Shown here: positions 9,082 to 17,671 of the stretch, in pieces
Layout of the letters: every line of letters begins with the position of its first letter
Numbering within the stretch: position 1 is the first letter of the stretch
Origin: Cecembia calidifontis
GTDB taxonomy: Bacteria; Bacteroidota; Bacteroidia; Cytophagales; Cyclobacteriaceae
Assembly (NCBI RefSeq): GCF_004216715.1
Contig: NZ_SGXG01000001.1
Span: 248,001-312,000, forward strand
Reading direction: 5' to 3'
Length of the DNA stretch: 64,000 nt
Notes under the pieces: model-generated
What the model saw: the letters and a program-made list of their open reading frames with translations, nothing else
The model's database searches: none
Told to the model about the DNA's origin: nothing
Made by a program: the position numbers and the translations under genes

Positions 9082-10083
9082 ATGAACAAGCCGGATAAAA
9101 TAGATTACGAATTAGAAAAAAACATGGAAGTCATCTCACAGTTGGATGGCTATGTCAATCACGCAGTTGAAAACATTCTGGTCAATCCAGATGAATGCTG
9201 GCAGCCTTCGGATTTTTTGCCGGATATGAGTCAGCCTGATGCCTTCGATGAGGTTAAAAAACTTCAAGAAAGAGCCGCTAACATTCCCGACACAGTCATA
9301 ACCTCCCTCATTGGGAACATGATCACCGAAGAGGCCCTTCCAAGTTACCAGACATATTTCAATTTATTGGAAGGCATCAATGTAGAAGGAAGCCTTTTGA
9401 GCAACTCAGGATGGGTAAAATGGTCCAAAGCATGGACAGCAGAAGAAAACAGGCACGGTGACCTGCTCAACAAATACCTTTACCTCTCAGGAAGGGCAGA
9501 TATGAAAAAAGTGGAGCAGACCATTCATAGGCTGATTTATAATGGCTTTGATCCAAGATCTGAAAAAGATCCTTATCAGGCCATCATATATACCTCCTTC
9601 CAAGAAAGAGCTACCAAAATTTCCCATGTAAATACGGGCAAACTTGCCGATAAAGCAGGAGATGATGTTCTTTCCAGAATATGTAAAACCATTGCCGGAG
9701 ATGAGGCAAGACATGAAAAAGCTTACAAAAATTTCATGTCCCAAATCTTTGAAATCGACCCAAGCGGAGCAATTCTGGCTTTCGAAAAAATGATGAGAAA
9801 ACAGATCGTTATGCCTGCCGTATTAATGGGTCAGGGAAGTTCCAACCCCACGCTTTTTGACCAGTTTTCCGCAATTACCCAAAAAATCGGAATCTATACA
9901 GGTTGGGATTATGCGAGAATCATTGACCATTTGGTTAAACTCTGGAAAATTGAAAACCTGACAGGCTTATCCGATATGGCTGCTAAGGCACAAGATTATC
10001 TTTCCAACTTATCAGAAAGATACATGAGACTGGCAGACCGAATGAAAGCCCCTGATGAGGTTTCCTTAGCCTGGTTAAAATAA
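9082..10083 (+). CDS. Acyl-[acyl-carrier-protein] desaturase
   Basis: A soluble di-iron fatty acyl-ACP desaturase of 333 residues (stearoyl-ACP Delta9 desaturase family), which introduces a cis double bond into acyl-ACP. The two iron-binding motifs are clear: AEENRHGDLLNKYL near 114-125 (EENRHG) and AGDEARHEKAYKNF near 200 (DEARHE). The ferritin-like helical fold matches the length. It is a single gene with a structured leader and its own terminator, which fits temperature or membrane-fluidity control, although nothing in the sequence proves that. Double-bond position cannot be told from sequence alone. Confidence 0.93.
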   Translation: MNKPDKIDYELEKNMEVISQLDGYVNHAVENILVNPDECWQPSDFLPDMSQPDAFDEVKKLQERAANIPDTVITSLIGNMITEEALPSYQTYFNLLEGINVEGSLLSNSGWVKWSKAWTAEENRHGDLLNKYLYLSGRADMKKVEQTIHRLIYNGFDPRSEKDPYQAIIYTSFQERATKISHVNTGKLADKAGDDVLSRICKTIAGDEARHEKAYKNFMSQIFEIDPSGAILAFEKMMRKQIVMPAVLMGQGSSNPTLFDQFSAITQKIGIYTGWDYARIIDHLVKLWKIENLTGLSDMAAKAQDYLSNLSERYMRLADRMKAPDEVSLAWLK

Positions 10084-10092
10084 AAAACGACA

Positions 10093-10120
10093 AGCCTGAA
10101 TCAATTCAGGCTTTTTTTTT
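10093..10120 (+). terminator. Intrinsic terminator after the desaturase gene
   Basis: AGCCTGAA (10093-10100), loop TCAA, TTCAGGCT (10105-10112), then a run of eight or more T residues. Textbook form. Confidence 0.9.
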
Positions 10121-10157
10121 AAGGATTGTGGAACAATTTCAGCTAAAATTGAATTAC

Positions 10158-10169
10158 ATGTATATACAT
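10158..10169 (+). promoter_or_regulatory. 12-bp palindrome upstream of the pirin gene
   Basis: ATGTATATACAT is a perfect palindrome ending 10 nt before the pirin ATG at 10180. It may be an operator, but AT-rich palindromes of this length also occur by chance. Confidence 0.3.
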
Positions 10170-10179
10170 TTATTCATAT

Positions 10180-11034
10180 ATGAGGACTATCAAAGCAATT
10201 CATAAAGCAAGTTATCATCCTATTGCGGATCTGATCACTTACAATCCATTACCTTCTCCCAAACTCAGGCAGATTGATCCCTTCATTTTTCTGAACCATC
10301 ACGGTTTCCAAAAATACGCGCCCAATAACCATGGACTGCCATTTGGACCCCATCCGCACAGAGGGATGGAAACGGTAACCTTTATCTTGGAAGGAGATAT
10401 CATGCACATGGATTCAGGAGGACATGAATCGGTAATAGAGTCAGGAGGAGTTCAATGGATGACAGCTGGAAAAGGACTTATCCATGCAGAAGTATCTTCT
10501 AGCAAGTTTAAGAAAGAAGGGGGAAATTTAGAGATACTCCAACTTTGGGTAAACTTACCGGCAAAGCTGAAAATGACAGAGCCCAGGTATTTAGGATTAC
10601 AAAAAGAAGAAATTACTGCTTTCGAATCAGACGTAGGGAAAGTCAAAGTTCAGTTGATCGCTGGTGAATGGGAAGACAAAAAGGGCTCTTTTCCTACCCT
10701 CTTCCCTATATTCATGAGTACAATTTACATGCAAAAATCCGGAAGGGTCCAAAAAAACATACCTTCTACTGAAAACATATTCTTTTATGTAGTCCGAGGA
10801 AAAGTGAAAGTTTTGGGTGAGGAAATCCCATTCCGGAATTTGGTTGAATTCAATCAAGATGGGGAAAGTATTTCTATTGAAGCCACAGAGGATGCGGTTG
10901 TAATTTTGGGACATGCAGCACCCTTTAATGAGCCAATGGTTGCCCAAGGACCTTTTGTCATGAATACCCAAGAAGAAATTATGCAGGCTTACCGGGATTA
11001 CCAATCAGGGAAATTCGGTACTTGGAATCATTAA
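10180..11034 (+). CDS. Pirin family bicupin protein
   Basis: A 284-residue protein with the two-cupin layout of pirins. The N-terminal cupin carries the metal motif: HHGFQKYAPNNHGLPFGPHPHRGMETVTFILEG gives the HPHRG-x-ET signature near residue 60, and later GLIHAEVSS supplies a further His. The C-terminal half has the second, metal-free cupin and the Pirin_C segment (ILGHAAPFNEPMVAQGPFVMNT). Pirins bind iron or nickel. Some act as quercetin dioxygenases and others as redox-sensing co-regulators, so the substrate or partner here is unknown. It is a single gene between two terminators. Confidence 0.9.
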   Translation: MRTIKAIHKASYHPIADLITYNPLPSPKLRQIDPFIFLNHHGFQKYAPNNHGLPFGPHPHRGMETVTFILEGDIMHMDSGGHESVIESGGVQWMTAGKGLIHAEVSSSKFKKEGGNLEILQLWVNLPAKLKMTEPRYLGLQKEEITAFESDVGKVKVQLIAGEWEDKKGSFPTLFPIFMSTIYMQKSGRVQKNIPSTENIFFYVVRGKVKVLGEEIPFRNLVEFNQDGESISIEATEDAVVILGHAAPFNEPMVAQGPFVMNTQEEIMQAYRDYQSGKFGTWNH

Positions 11035-11066
11035 ATATTTTTCAGGTTTGGTTGTAAAATGAAAAA

Positions 11067-11095
11067 AGCCTTGAGGATTACCCAAGGCTTTTTCT
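11067..11095. terminator. Bidirectional terminator between pirin and nqrE genes
   Basis: AGCCTTG (11067-11073) pairs with CAAGGCT (11083-11089), with an A-run before and a T-run after. It serves the convergent pirin gene and the nqr operon. It marks the end of the nqr operon after nqrE. Confidence 0.8.
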
Positions 11096-11112
11096 TTATT
11101 GTATGAACAAGA

Positions 11113-11724
11113 TTAAAGGTCGATACCCATGAAGGACATGAAGGCAATCCCCATTAATCCAGTCAAAAGCATGGTAATACCCAAACCTTTTAATCCATTT
11201 GGTACATTGGAGTATTTTAATTTTTCTCTAATGGCAGCTAAAGCTACAATGGCCAAGAAGAACCCTGTTCCGGAACCAAATCCATAAACAGTAGCTTCAG
11301 CCAAAGTATAATCTCGCTGGGCCATGAAAAGAGAGCCGCCCAAGATGGCGCAGTTTACCGCAATCAAAGGAAGGAAGATACCCAAAGCACCATAAAGTGC
11401 AGGAGCAAACTTCTCCACGACCATTTCAACCAACTGCACCATAGCAGCGATGATGGCAATAAACATGATAAATCTCAAGAAGGAAAGGTCTACAGTGGCA
11501 AATGAAGCACCCAACCAGGTCAAAGCCCCTTCTTTCAATACAAATTCATTCAATAACCAGTTGGTCGGAGCAGTTACTGTCAATACGAAGATAACCGCAG
11601 CGCCCAATCCCAAGGCTGTACTTACTTTTTTGGAAACGGCCAAGAAGGAACACATTCCCAAGAAGTAAGCAAATACCATGTTATCAATAAAGATCGATTT
11701 AATTCCAAGACTAATTAATTCCAT
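11113..11724 (-). CDS. nqrE: Na+-NQR subunit E
   Basis: A 203-residue membrane subunit with six predicted helices. It is homologous to RnfA/NqrE and carries the half-channel signature MAYFLGMCSFLAVSK near residue 20-30 and NCAILGG near 110, whose Cys residues bind iron between NqrD and NqrE. It works in the sodium-pumping NADH:quinone oxidoreductase. It is the last gene of the operon: nqrD ends 11 nt upstream and a terminator lies directly downstream, so nqrF does not follow here. Confidence 0.95.
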   Translation of the reverse strand: MELISLGIKSIFIDNMVFAYFLGMCSFLAVSKKVSTALGLGAAVIFVLTVTAPTNWLLNEFVLKEGALTWLGASFATVDLSFLRFIMFIAIIAAMVQLVEMVVEKFAPALYGALGIFLPLIAVNCAILGGSLFMAQRDYTLAEATVYGFGSGTGFFLAIVALAAIREKLKYSNVPNGLKGLGITMLLTGLMGIAFMSFMGIDL

Positions 11725-11735
11725 GACAGTACTTT

Positions 11736-12416
11736 TTAGTGTTCAACATAACCGGTTTTTGTACGCTGTACCCAAATGATCAGGCCAAGGATGATGAAGG
11801 CTCCAACCGGAGAAACCATCAGGCCATTGGTAGCCAGGCTGAAACCTTCTCCAAACAAACCGGAAATGGCATCGTAAACCTGCACACCAAAAACAGATCC
11901 GGATCCAAGCAACTCCCTGAAGAAAGCTACTGCCAAAATGATCCAGGAATAGCCCAAGGCAGAACCAAAGCCGTCCAAAATGGAATCATAAGGCTTATTC
12001 CCCAAAGCAAAGGCCTCTAGACGACCCATTACAATACAGTTGGTAATGATCAAACCTACGAATACGGAAAGTTCTTTGTACATGTCAAAAGCAAAAGCCT
12101 TCAAGACCTCGTTTACCAAAGTAACCAAAGAAGCTACTACGGCCAACTGGACTATGATCCTTACCCTGGTTGGAATGGTATTTCTCATCAAAGAAATGGT
12201 CAGGTTGGCCATCACCATTACGAAAATTACCGAAATCGCCATTACCAAAGTAGGCTGCATCTGGGTTGTTACCGCCAGGGCAGAACAGATACCCAATACC
12301 TGAATGGTAATCGGATTGTTATCAACCAAAGGATCGGTAATAAATTTCTTTCTTCTCTTAGACAGTAAGCCCTCAGCGGGTTTTTTAACTTCTGCCTGTG
12401 CTGTTTCTGTACTCAT
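11736..12416 (-). CDS. nqrD: Na+-NQR subunit D
   Basis: A 226-residue integral membrane subunit, paralogous to NqrE. It has a soluble N-terminus of about 35 residues, then six helices. GICSALAVTTQMQP and TNCIVMGRLEAFAL carry the conserved Cys residues of the intramembrane iron site shared with NqrE. It sits between nqrC (25 nt upstream) and nqrE in the usual order. Confidence 0.95.
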   Translation of the reverse strand: MSTETAQAEVKKPAEGLLSKRRKKFITDPLVDNNPITIQVLGICSALAVTTQMQPTLVMAISVIFVMVMANLTISLMRNTIPTRVRIIVQLAVVASLVTLVNEVLKAFAFDMYKELSVFVGLIITNCIVMGRLEAFALGNKPYDSILDGFGSALGYSWIILAVAFFRELLGSGSVFGVQVYDAISGLFGEGFSLATNGLMVSPVGAFIILGLIIWVQRTKTGYVEH

Positions 12417-12441
12417 TATAGATAAATTATAATGTTCGAAA

Positions 12442-13218
12442 TTAATTTAAAGCAACAACTTCTGAGGACTTAGAAGCTTTCAACTTGTCAAAATATGCTT
12501 TGTAGTACCTTAAATAGTTGTTCAACATTGCATTGACGCCATTTGCAGTAATGGTAGCACCGGAAAGACCATCCACTTTATGCAAGTCATCAGAATAATC
12601 TTTTCCTTCGCCTTTCTGCATGGCTACAGATTGAAAGTTTCCGGATTCATCAAAGATCTTTTTTCCCTGAAAACGGTTCTGAACAGCTCCCTCAGTGATT
12701 CTTGCACCCAGACCAGGGGTTTCAGACTTGTGACCAAATGTCACACCGGCAATGGTATTCAAGTCTGTATCCAAAGCCAGGAAACCCCAGATTTCATCCC
12801 AAAGACCCGCTCCATAAACCTGAACAATGTAAGCTTCCACATCATCTGGATTTCCTTCTTTGTGGAAAATAAAGATTGGGTATTGCCTTTTTTCAGGTGC
12901 CATTTTATAATTCTTAGCGACATTTACGTTCTCAGCAATAATCGGGTTACCGTCCGCATCTTTTTCAAGAACATTTCCCTCAATATCTACTACTTTGGAG
13001 CTGATTCTTTTATCGTAAAATGCAAGGATTTCATCTGCTTTCATGGCACGCAATTGGGAAGCGTCCAATACCGCACCAAGAATTTGTTTTTTTGTATCCA
13101 GTTCCACAGCCTTTTTCTGGATCGGAGCCAGAACCTGTGAAGTACCTGACAACAGTAACCCAAGGACAACGGTCAGGATTACTGAAAAGGTAATGATATA
13201 AGCGTTAGACTGTTGCAC
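12442..13218 (-). CDS. nqrC: Na+-NQR subunit C (covalent FMN)
   Basis: A 258-residue subunit with one N-terminal membrane anchor (about residues 8-27) and a periplasmic FMN-binding domain. The flavinylation site is DGLSGATITANGV near residue 220, where the Thr of SGAT carries FMN through a phosphoester bond. The family is matured by ApbE, which is not in this window. The start overlaps the end of nqrB by 14 nt, which indicates translational coupling. Confidence 0.95.
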   Translation of the reverse strand: MQQSNAYIITFSVILTVVLGLLLSGTSQVLAPIQKKAVELDTKKQILGAVLDASQLRAMKADEILAFYDKRISSKVVDIEGNVLEKDADGNPIIAENVNVAKNYKMAPEKRQYPIFIFHKEGNPDDVEAYIVQVYGAGLWDEIWGFLALDTDLNTIAGVTFGHKSETPGLGARITEGAVQNRFQGKKIFDESGNFQSVAMQKGEGKDYSDDLHKVDGLSGATITANGVNAMLNNYLRYYKAYFDKLKASKSSEVVALN

Positions 13219-14419
13219 GTTGTAACCTCCTTTTCTTATTTGCTTTTACTACATAATAGTCAATCAATGGGGCAAATACGTTCATGAACAGAACTGCCAA
13301 CATAATGCCCTCAGGATAAGCTGGGTTGGTCACCCTGATGATTACAGTCAGTACACCGATCAAGAAACCATAAATCCATTTTCCAACTTCGGTCTGTGCC
13401 GCAGAAACCGGATCAGTAGCCATAAATACTACCCCAAATGCCAATCCTCCTATTACCCAGTGGTACTCAGGAGCCATTGCCATGTATTCATTCACCGCAA
13501 AAAGGTTCATCACCAAGCCCATCACATAAGCACCGGCAAAACCACTTACAATGATCTTCCAGGAGGCTACTCCAGTGGCAATAAGTATGACAGCACCTAT
13601 CAATGCCATCAAAGTAGATGTTTCACCGATAGATCCGGGAATCCATCCTATAAATAGGTTCATGAAACTGAACAAACCTTCTCCCAAAGCGGCGTTATGC
13701 TCCGCTAAAGCCTGGGTCACAGGCTGTCCTTCTACACCGGCAGTGTAAGCCACCGCCAAAGCTGTCGCACCTGAGAATCCATCTACCGGAGCTTTGTCAC
13801 CCAAATAAGTCCAAACCTGGTCACCGGAAATCTGTGCAGGATAGGCAAAGTACAAAAATGCCCTGGCAGTCATGGCCACATTAAGGATATTCATACCTGT
13901 ACCTCCAAACACCTCTTTTGCAATCACAACTGCAAAGATGGTAGCCAAAGCAACTTGCCATAAAGGCAAAGTAGCAGGTACCACCAAAGGAATCAACATA
14001 CCGGTAACAAGGAAACCCTCATTGATAGGGTGCTTTCTGATTACGGCAAACGCAGCTTCTACCAAACCTCCCGCAGCATAGGCCACAATTACGATTGGCA
14101 GTACCAGTTTAAGACCTACAAGAAGTTTTGGACCAAAATCTTCCCATAATCCAGCGGTCTGACCGGTTGCCAGAAAATGCTGATGGCCTGTATTATAGAT
14201 ACCGAACAACAAACAAGGAATCATGGCAATCACTACGGTGATCATCATCCTTTTCAGGTCAATGGCATCTTTTACTTGAGTTCCTTTTATACCTGCAGTA
14301 TGGTTCGGCTTGAACAGGAATGTTTCTCCCGCCTCATACAGATAGTACAGGTTCTCTAATTTCCCACCTTTTTGAAAAAGCGGTTTCTGCTTATCCAACA
14401 GATCTCTTAGAAACTTCAT
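13205..14419 (-). CDS. nqrB: Na+-NQR subunit B (covalent FMN)
   Basis: A 404-residue membrane subunit with about ten helices. It holds the second covalent FMN, the riboflavin and the sodium path. The flavinylation motif is DGFSGATALAVAYTAG near residue 230. The N-terminal MKFLRDLLDKQKPLFQKGGKLENLYYLYEA is typical. It begins 5 nt after nqrA. Confidence 0.96.
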   Translation of the reverse strand: MKFLRDLLDKQKPLFQKGGKLENLYYLYEAGETFLFKPNHTAGIKGTQVKDAIDLKRMMITVVIAMIPCLLFGIYNTGHQHFLATGQTAGLWEDFGPKLLVGLKLVLPIVIVAYAAGGLVEAAFAVIRKHPINEGFLVTGMLIPLVVPATLPLWQVALATIFAVVIAKEVFGGTGMNILNVAMTARAFLYFAYPAQISGDQVWTYLGDKAPVDGFSGATALAVAYTAGVEGQPVTQALAEHNAALGEGLFSFMNLFIGWIPGSIGETSTLMALIGAVILIATGVASWKIIVSGFAGAYVMGLVMNLFAVNEYMAMAPEYHWVIGGLAFGVVFMATDPVSAAQTEVGKWIYGFLIGVLTVIIRVTNPAYPEGIMLAVLFMNVFAPLIDYYVVKANKKRRLQRATV

Positions 14420-14424
14420 ATTGA

Positions 14425-15789
14425 TTAACTGTATTGAATTAAATCTATCCCTTTTCTAACTATTTCCTGAACCGGATGTTTGGACACGTCCACAAACTCA
14501 CAAAGTGCCAAATCTTCCTCAACGACTTCGTAAATTCCAAGTTCTTCCATTTCGTCAAAGTCTTCGGCCAAAATGGCCTTCAACAGATAGACAGGAAGAA
14601 TATCCATTGGGGTAACGCTTTCAAAAACACCTGTCTGAACAAATGCCCTTTCTTCCCCATTGGTATTGGTATCAAGCACATATTCCTTATTAGGGCTCAG
14701 GAAGGACAAAAGTCCCAAGGCCCTATGGTAGCTGAGTCTGCTGGCGGTCGGTTTCATCCAGCCCAAAAACTCATATTGATTACCTTCAGGAAGTAGGGTA
14801 ATCTGATGGTGGTAATAACCAATATACCCATCTCTGTTGATTTTTTCCCCGGTAAGCACATTACCTGAAACTACCCGGATGTTATCCTGCTTGATATTGC
14901 CGGCCACCAAAGGATCAACACAGGCACCTATGTAGGTTTTCACATATCCTTTTTTCACCGCTTCAGAACCTGTCACTGCCACAAGCTTGGAAGCGTCATA
15001 TTTTCCTTCCAAAAACAGTTTACCAATCTGAACTACTCCATAAGGATGGATTGTCCAAACAATATCACCTTTATTTATGGGATCGATATGATGGATCTGA
15101 ACACCCACGTTTCCTGCCGGATGAGGTCCGCTGAATTTGTTCAGCTCCACCCCCTTTGCATTGGCGAAAATTGCAGGAACTGCCCCTTCACCTTTCACAT
15201 TCAAATGAATTTTACCGGAGGTCAGCTTGGACAACACATCAATACCTGCCTGGAAGTATTTCTCTTCTCCCTGGAGTAGAAAACCATAATCCGGCGCCAA
15301 TGGATGGGAATCAAAACCGGAAATGAAAATGGATTTTGGAGTATCTTCCGGATTGGCTACAATGCCGAATGGTCTTTGAATGATCTGAGGCCAAACACCG
15401 CCTTTGCACATTTGCTCGATAGCGTCCTGTTTGCTCAAAGATCTCAAAGCATCCTCCGAGAATTTATCGAATGATTCATAGCTGATGGATGAATCAGCAA
15501 GGATTTTGATCTCTAAAAGCTTTCTTCTATCCCCTCTTTTGATTTCTACAATTTCACCGGAAACAGGGGCAACATACTGCACCTTTTCCATGGCCTTGTC
15601 AAATAAAATCGGAGTCCCTGCTTTGACTGTATCACCTTCATTTACAGTTACTTTTGGCCTTTGCATACCGATAAAATCGGTAGGCTTAATCGCAAAAGTT
15701 TTAGCGGGCTTGAAGTCCGCAAGCTGCTTTTCAGCTTCACCTACGAGCTTAATATCGAATCCCTTCTTAAGCTTTACTGTTTTTGACAT
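14425..15789 (-). CDS. nqrA: Na+-NQR subunit A
   Basis: A 454-residue soluble, cytoplasmic-facing subunit at the ubiquinone/menaquinone end of the complex, with no membrane helices. The N-terminal barrel-like domain includes GFDIKLVGEAE and VNEGDTVKAGTPILFDK, and the central part FISGFDSHPLAPDYG is typical of NqrA. It is the first gene of the operon, behind a candidate promoter and palindrome at 15828-15855. Confidence 0.95.
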   Translation of the reverse strand: MSKTVKLKKGFDIKLVGEAEKQLADFKPAKTFAIKPTDFIGMQRPKVTVNEGDTVKAGTPILFDKAMEKVQYVAPVSGEIVEIKRGDRRKLLEIKILADSSISYESFDKFSEDALRSLSKQDAIEQMCKGGVWPQIIQRPFGIVANPEDTPKSIFISGFDSHPLAPDYGFLLQGEEKYFQAGIDVLSKLTSGKIHLNVKGEGAVPAIFANAKGVELNKFSGPHPAGNVGVQIHHIDPINKGDIVWTIHPYGVVQIGKLFLEGKYDASKLVAVTGSEAVKKGYVKTYIGACVDPLVAGNIKQDNIRVVSGNVLTGEKINRDGYIGYYHHQITLLPEGNQYEFLGWMKPTASRLSYHRALGLLSFLSPNKEYVLDTNTNGEERAFVQTGVFESVTPMDILPVYLLKAILAEDFDEMEELGIYEVVEEDLALCEFVDVSKHPVQEIVRKGIDLIQYS

Positions 15790-15827
15790 ATGATTTTATA
15801 AACTGTATGGTCCTTTGAAAAACGCCT

Positions 15828-15855
15828 CAAATCTAATAAAATAGATTTTATTAGA
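15828..15855 (-). promoter_or_regulatory. Promoter -7 element with a perfect 10-bp-arm palindrome upstream of nqrA
   Basis: On the minus strand TAGATTTG (15835-15828) matches the Bacteroidota -7 consensus TAnnTTTG. It overlaps a perfect inverted repeat, TCTAATAAAA (15832-15841) and TTTTATTAGA (15846-15855), with a 4-nt spacer. The palindrome covers the space between the -33 and -7 positions, where a repressor would block the polymerase. Confidence 0.55.
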
Positions 15856-15920
15856 ATATTATTTCGGGAATATTTGTACCAAAAGGCACAGACATTCCAT
15901 TTTTTTGATTAATGGTAATC

Positions 15921-16823
15921 TCAGGAATTTTCCAACATCAGACCCTGCTCCAAAGAATTGATATGGTTCATGACCTGCTCCATCAGCCACATGGGTGTAG
16001 AGGTGGCTCCGCAAATCCCTACTTTGTCATTTGGTTTAAACCAGGAAGGATCGATCTCGGTTTCATTTTCTATGAAATAACTTCTTTCATTTTCACTTTT
16101 GCATACCTGGTACAAGGCCTTTCCATTGGAACTCTTCTTACCGGAAACAAAAATGATGACGTCATTTTCCTGGGAAAAACGCTGCAATTGGGGCTCCCTG
16201 TTGGACACCTGACGGCAAATGGAATCATTGGCATTGAAATCCACCTCACTCAACTCCCCTTTTTCTGCCACAATCCTTTCTTCTATCTTGGATTTCAGTT
16301 CATAAAATCCCTTGGTGCTTTTTGTTGTCTGACTGAACAGGGTAACAGGACGGGAATAATCGATTTTATCCAGGTCTTTGTCTTCCATGACCACGATGGC
16401 CTTCTCAAGCGTCTGACCGGTAAGCCCGATCACTTCTGCATGGCCTTTCTTTCCATAGATCACTATCTGTCCGTCTTCCTTTTCCATTTTGTCAAAGGCG
16501 GTCTTGACCCTGTGCTGCAATTTCAAAACCACCGGACAGGAAGCGTCTATGAGTTCAATATTGTTTTCAATGGCAAGTTTATAGGTTTCAGGCGGTTCTC
16601 CATGCGCCCGGATCAGGACCTTACAGTCACTCAGTTCCTGAAGCTGCTCCCTGTCGATCACTACCAGCCCCTTGTCACTCAACCTCTTGACCTCCATATC
16701 ATTGTGCACAATATCCCCCAGACAGTACAGTCTGTCGGATACTTCCATCTCATCTTCTGCCATTTTGATGGCAAACTCGACCCCAAAACAATAGCCGGAA
16801 TTTTTATCAATGGTTACTTCCAT
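15921..16823 (-). CDS. ispH: 4-hydroxy-3-methylbut-2-enyl diphosphate reductase
   Basis: The last enzyme of the MEP isoprenoid pathway; it converts HMBPP to IPP and DMAPP. It has 300 residues. The three cysteines that bind the Fe-S cluster are in SGYCFGVE (Cys12), DASCPVV (near 95) and NDSICRQVSNREP (near 200). The substrate His residues are in DIVHND, RAHGEPP and KKGHAEV, the last with the catalytic Glu. It overlaps the end of cmk by 17 nt, so the two are co-transcribed and coupled. A second pathway gene, ispE, is at 41225. Confidence 0.97.
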   Translation of the reverse strand: MEVTIDKNSGYCFGVEFAIKMAEDEMEVSDRLYCLGDIVHNDMEVKRLSDKGLVVIDREQLQELSDCKVLIRAHGEPPETYKLAIENNIELIDASCPVVLKLQHRVKTAFDKMEKEDGQIVIYGKKGHAEVIGLTGQTLEKAIVVMEDKDLDKIDYSRPVTLFSQTTKSTKGFYELKSKIEERIVAEKGELSEVDFNANDSICRQVSNREPQLQRFSQENDVIIFVSGKKSSNGKALYQVCKSENERSYFIENETEIDPSWFKPNDKVGICGATSTPMWLMEQVMNHINSLEQGLMLENS

Positions 16824-17514
16824 ATGCTTTACTGTATAGGCCTATCCTTTCGTTGGCCAGTTCGACAATTTTTTTTACCTGGTCATCAAAATCAAGGTAA
16901 CTTGTATCCACATCAACCGCATCTTCGGCCCTGACCAAGGGGCTTTCAGCCCTTGTGGAGTCAATTTTATCTCTTTCAGCAAGATTACGGATGATTTCTT
17001 CTAAAGTTACCTCCTGACCTTTTTCTATAAGCTCTTTTTGTCTTCTCTTCGCCCTGATTTCCAGATCAGCAGTCATGAAAACCTTCAACTCTGCATCGGG
17101 AAAAACCACCGTACCGATATCCCTGCCGTCCATGACCACGCCTTTGGCTTTTCCAAGTTGCTGCTGTTGGGAAACCAATTCCTTCCTGACTTCCTTGATT
17201 TTACTGACTTCGCTGACAAAATCGGAAACCTCCATGCTCCGGATTTGCTGCTCCACATTTTCACCATTGAGGTAGGTTTCCTGCTGCCCGCTTGCCTTAT
17301 CCGTTTGGAAAGAAATCTGGATATGCTTTAATGCTTTATTGACTGCTGCTTTATCGGAAAGATCAATTTGATGCTTAAGAAAATACAAAGTTGCAGCCCT
17401 GTACATGGCCCCGGAATCTATATAAGTATAGCCCAAAATTTTCGCCACTGCTTTGGCAGTAGAACTTTTTCCACACCCCGAATAACCATCTATGGCAATC
17501 ACAATTTTCTGCAT
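16807..17514 (-). CDS. cmk: Cytidylate kinase
   Basis: Phosphorylates CMP and dCMP. It has 235 residues from the ATG at 17514, which gives MQKIVIAIDGYSGCGKSSTAK with the P-loop starting near residue 9; an upstream in-frame ATG would add six unlikely residues. Other motifs are YIDSGAMYRAATLYFL for substrate binding, MDGRDIGTVVFPDAELKVF and RAESPLVRAEDAVDVDTSYL. It is the first gene of a cmk-ispH pair, divergent from adenine deaminase. Confidence 0.97.
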   Translation of the reverse strand: MQKIVIAIDGYSGCGKSSTAKAVAKILGYTYIDSGAMYRAATLYFLKHQIDLSDKAAVNKALKHIQISFQTDKASGQQETYLNGENVEQQIRSMEVSDFVSEVSKIKEVRKELVSQQQQLGKAKGVVMDGRDIGTVVFPDAELKVFMTADLEIRAKRRQKELIEKGQEVTLEEIIRNLAERDKIDSTRAESPLVRAEDAVDVDTSYLDFDDQVKKIVELANERIGLYSKAYGSNH

Positions 17515-17671
17515 GAAATAAAAGTAGCCCAAGGCTTTTTTTAATTATAGCCGCAAATATAGTAGTTTTAAATCTAAAATAAGACAGAATGAAATGTATT
17601 CCTTTTGTTTGTAAGGGTAATTCATTTTTGCGTTGAAATTTGAAAATCAAGAATTTAATCATTAGGCATTT

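Noticed and set aside
15912..16934. Long plus-strand frame of 340 codons opposite ispH and cmk
   Set aside because: Antisense to two conserved genes, with no recognisable motif and no own promoter.
17533..17671. Possible purine riboswitch before adenine deaminase
   Set aside because: The divergent region is only about 140 bp and I could find none of the conserved three-way-junction features.
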